Positions 62,440 to 64,000 of a stretch of 64,000 nt of DNA are shown piece after piece. A model generated the notes under the pieces. That model made no database searches, was not told the origin of the DNA, and saw only the letters and a program-made list of their open reading frames with translations. Position 1 is the first letter of the stretch; each line of letters opens with the position of its first letter. Source of the DNA: Myxococcales bacterium. GTDB taxonomy: Bacteria; Myxococcota_A; Polyangia; Haliangiales; Haliangiaceae. The DNA lies in assembly GCA_016720595.1 (NCBI GenBank), contig JADKKI010000052.1:45604-109603 (forward strand), written 5' to 3'. The position numbers and the translations under genes are program-made.

Positions 62440-64000
62440 CACGGCGTCGTCACGATGAACGCGTTCGAGGCACCGGCGCTCGCAACGATCACGACCTTGT
62501 TGGGGTAGCTGCGAGCTGCCAAGCGAGCCATCCCGCGCTCGGCTGCGGCACGGCGTTGCTGACGAGGACGTCTGGTATCGGTGCTGCATCGATCAACGCA
62601 TACGAGGTGTCGTCGTAGACGCGAAATTGGTCGTTGTGGTCGGTCCGCGAGGCGGCGCATGCAGAGTTTGCAAGGTGTATCCGTCCCGGTAGACCGAGCG
62701 CACTTCCGCTGGCTCCTCTCCTCCGAGGTGCCCCCTGAAGACCATGTCCATCGGCCCAAACGGAGTGGCGCCAAACACATTGCCGGTGCTCGTGTAGATC
62801 GAGTCGCCGCTCGTCCACAGCTCGTTCCCCATCGTGTACTCGCCGCTGTACGGAGAGTCCCCAACCAAGACCACCGGAAAGTCAGCGTCGCTGTAGTGCA
62901 CCCAGATCGGGAGGCGTAAAATGTGACGCGTCGATCCCGTAGAGTGCGTACTGCCCCGACTTGAGAGTAGCGGCCATGCCACCGGAGACCGGCTGCGTGG
63001 TCGGCTGCACCTACGCCAGTGGCGAGATCGATCGTCTCAATCGGACCGGCTTGAGTGGGGAAGCAGTGCACCTTGCCGAGCGACCCGAATACAACGTTTG
63101 CGCACGAGAACGAGATCGGGATCACCGCATCGACCGTGCCTGCAAACACGTCGATGACGACGAGGCTGCCCATGGTCGCGACGACTACTTGGTTGTTGTA
63201 TTGATCCATCGACAGATCCGTTGGCGTGGCAGGCAACGAGATCGTCAATTTCCGGTTCCCGTCCTGCGGCCGGATCTAGCGGGAACCGGGAGGGCCGTCG
63301 GAGATCGCGAGCAGGTGATCGTAGCGCGGGCTCGAACTCGGCCGCGATGAACGCACCATCGAACGGAATCCGCAGTGCAGTCGCGACGACCGTAACCGTA
63401 TCGGTACGGTGGTGCGTCGGGCTCGAGACGTCGAGCTGCACAACGTAGGTACCATCGGCATCGGCCCTGAACGAGGGGGTCAGCCCCGTCGCACCTTGCA
63501 GCGCCGCCTTCGAGCGCGCCGGCCGCGAGACGAAGGTCCACGCGATGGTCGGCGTCTCGGCACCTTCGAGCGTATACGTCCCCACGAGCTGTACGGTATC
63601 GCGCCACTGCACGGCGACATCCACCCCGGCACTGATCACGAGGGGTGCAGGAACTGCGTAGTACATGACTGCCGACGAGCTGGCGTTCCCGTCCAGATCT
63701 GTCACCTCCAGGACGAACGTGTACGAGCCGGGGAGATCCGGCGTGAACGTCGTGACCGCCCTATCGGTGGCGACGAGATTCGCTGTGCTGGCTTGCGGAG
63801 CCATCGAGATCCGCCAGTGGTACGAGTCCAGGTTCCCGTCGGGATCGTACGAGCCGCTGCCATCGAGGGTGATCGTGGTCTCCGCCCGCACCGTGGTCCC
63901 TGTTCCGGCATCGGCGTGCGGTGCAGCACTTGGTCGACCACCTGGATCGAGCTTGAAGTCCGCGCGACAACCACCCGTCCACAGCAAGCACGCCACCCAT
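62439..64000 (-). CDS. PKD/Ig domain beta-propeller lipoprotein, multiply frameshifted, cut by window edge
   Basis: The N-terminal region (63996 to about 63310) reads V-A-C-L-L-W-T-G-G-C (lipobox) then two Ig/PKD domains (GSGSYDPDGNLDSYHWRIS, TFVLEVTDLDGNAS; VQLVGTYTLEGAETP). Propeller-like sequence then continues in other frames: YDHLLAISDGPPGSR then a TAG at about 63278, PTDLSMDQYNNQVVVATMGSL, SGGMAATLKSGQYALYGID, LPIWVHYSDADFPVVLVGD, VYDDTSYALIDAAP and YPNKVVIVASAGASNAF. I count frame changes near 63310, 63015, 62930, 62650 and 62505. The one near 62930 fits an extra T in TTTT. The gene's true start may be beyond the window. Decayed gene or local assembly errors. Confidence 0.6.

Overview
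The window reads as chromosomal DNA of a high-GC Myxococcota-type bacterium (myxobacterial lineage, possibly near Kofleriaceae/Haliangium; inferred from gene content only). Supporting traits are two eukaryotic-like Ser/Thr kinases, an FHA-type and a GAF-type sigma-54 activator, a PEGA domain, AgmX/TonB-like tail domains, a long DUF4215-type Cys-rich repeat protein with kelch repeats, a MYXO-CTERM-like protease tail, and about twenty predicted lipoproteins. There is no rRNA, tRNA, CRISPR array, IS element, phage module or integrase, so this looks like ordinary but fast-diverging chromosome rather than an island.

Layout. 1-5.5 kb: 5' end of a membrane desaturase, a frameshifted PEGA kinase coupled to a LysE-type exporter, and secreted proteins. 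5.5-10.8 kb: ECF sigma factor with cupin anti-sigma, divergent SWIM/SNF2 helicase, metalloprotease-like lipoprotein. 10.8-15.8 kb: KirBac channel, lipoproteins, parvulin, and a His/Cys-rich trio with a c-type cytochrome. 15.8-21.4 kb: divergent CDP-alcohol transferase and sugar/inositol-type nucleotidyltransferase, then secreted proteins and DUF1415. 21.4-26.7 kb: AhpD-like/LysR divergon, GluQ, DUF2254, YrdC-like protein, M15-like peptidase. 26.7-31.3 kb: acyl-CoA dehydrogenase, single-POTRA barrel protein, trypsin-like protease, HepT/MntA toxin-antitoxin pair. 31.3-42.4 kb: lipoproteins, FHA sigma-54 activator coupled to a beta-propeller kinase, SPFH-like protein, HlyC/CorC protein, GreB, phospholipase-D synthase. 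42.4-55 kb: lipoproteins, an MBL-fold hydrolase with GAF sigma-54 activator behind a clear -24/-12 promoter, the DUF4215-kelch protein, a barrel protein, two alpha/beta hydrolases. 55-64 kb: TonB-like-domain lipoprotein, frameshifted L,D-transpeptidase, TetR with twin operators plus a di-iron ferritin-like enzyme, and a coupled PKD/beta-propeller lipoprotein cluster.

Two window-wide signals stand out. First, twelve genes have an exact TANNNT hexamer ending 6 or 7 nt before the start codon, and two more a near match, mostly without a Shine-Dalgarno sequence; this points to widespread leaderless transcription. Second, four genes (two kinases, the L,D-transpeptidase and the last PKD/propeller gene) are broken by single-base frame changes, some in short homopolymers. 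Read-level checking is needed to separate sequencing error from decay.

Functional links: several pairs overlap by GTGA, ATGA or TGATG junctions (kinase/exporter, sigma/anti-sigma, MntA/HepT, FHA activator/kinase, MBL/GAF activator, barrel/hydrolase), so they are probably translationally coupled. Palindromes in regulator promoters (LysR, TetR, FHA activator) suggest local autoregulation.
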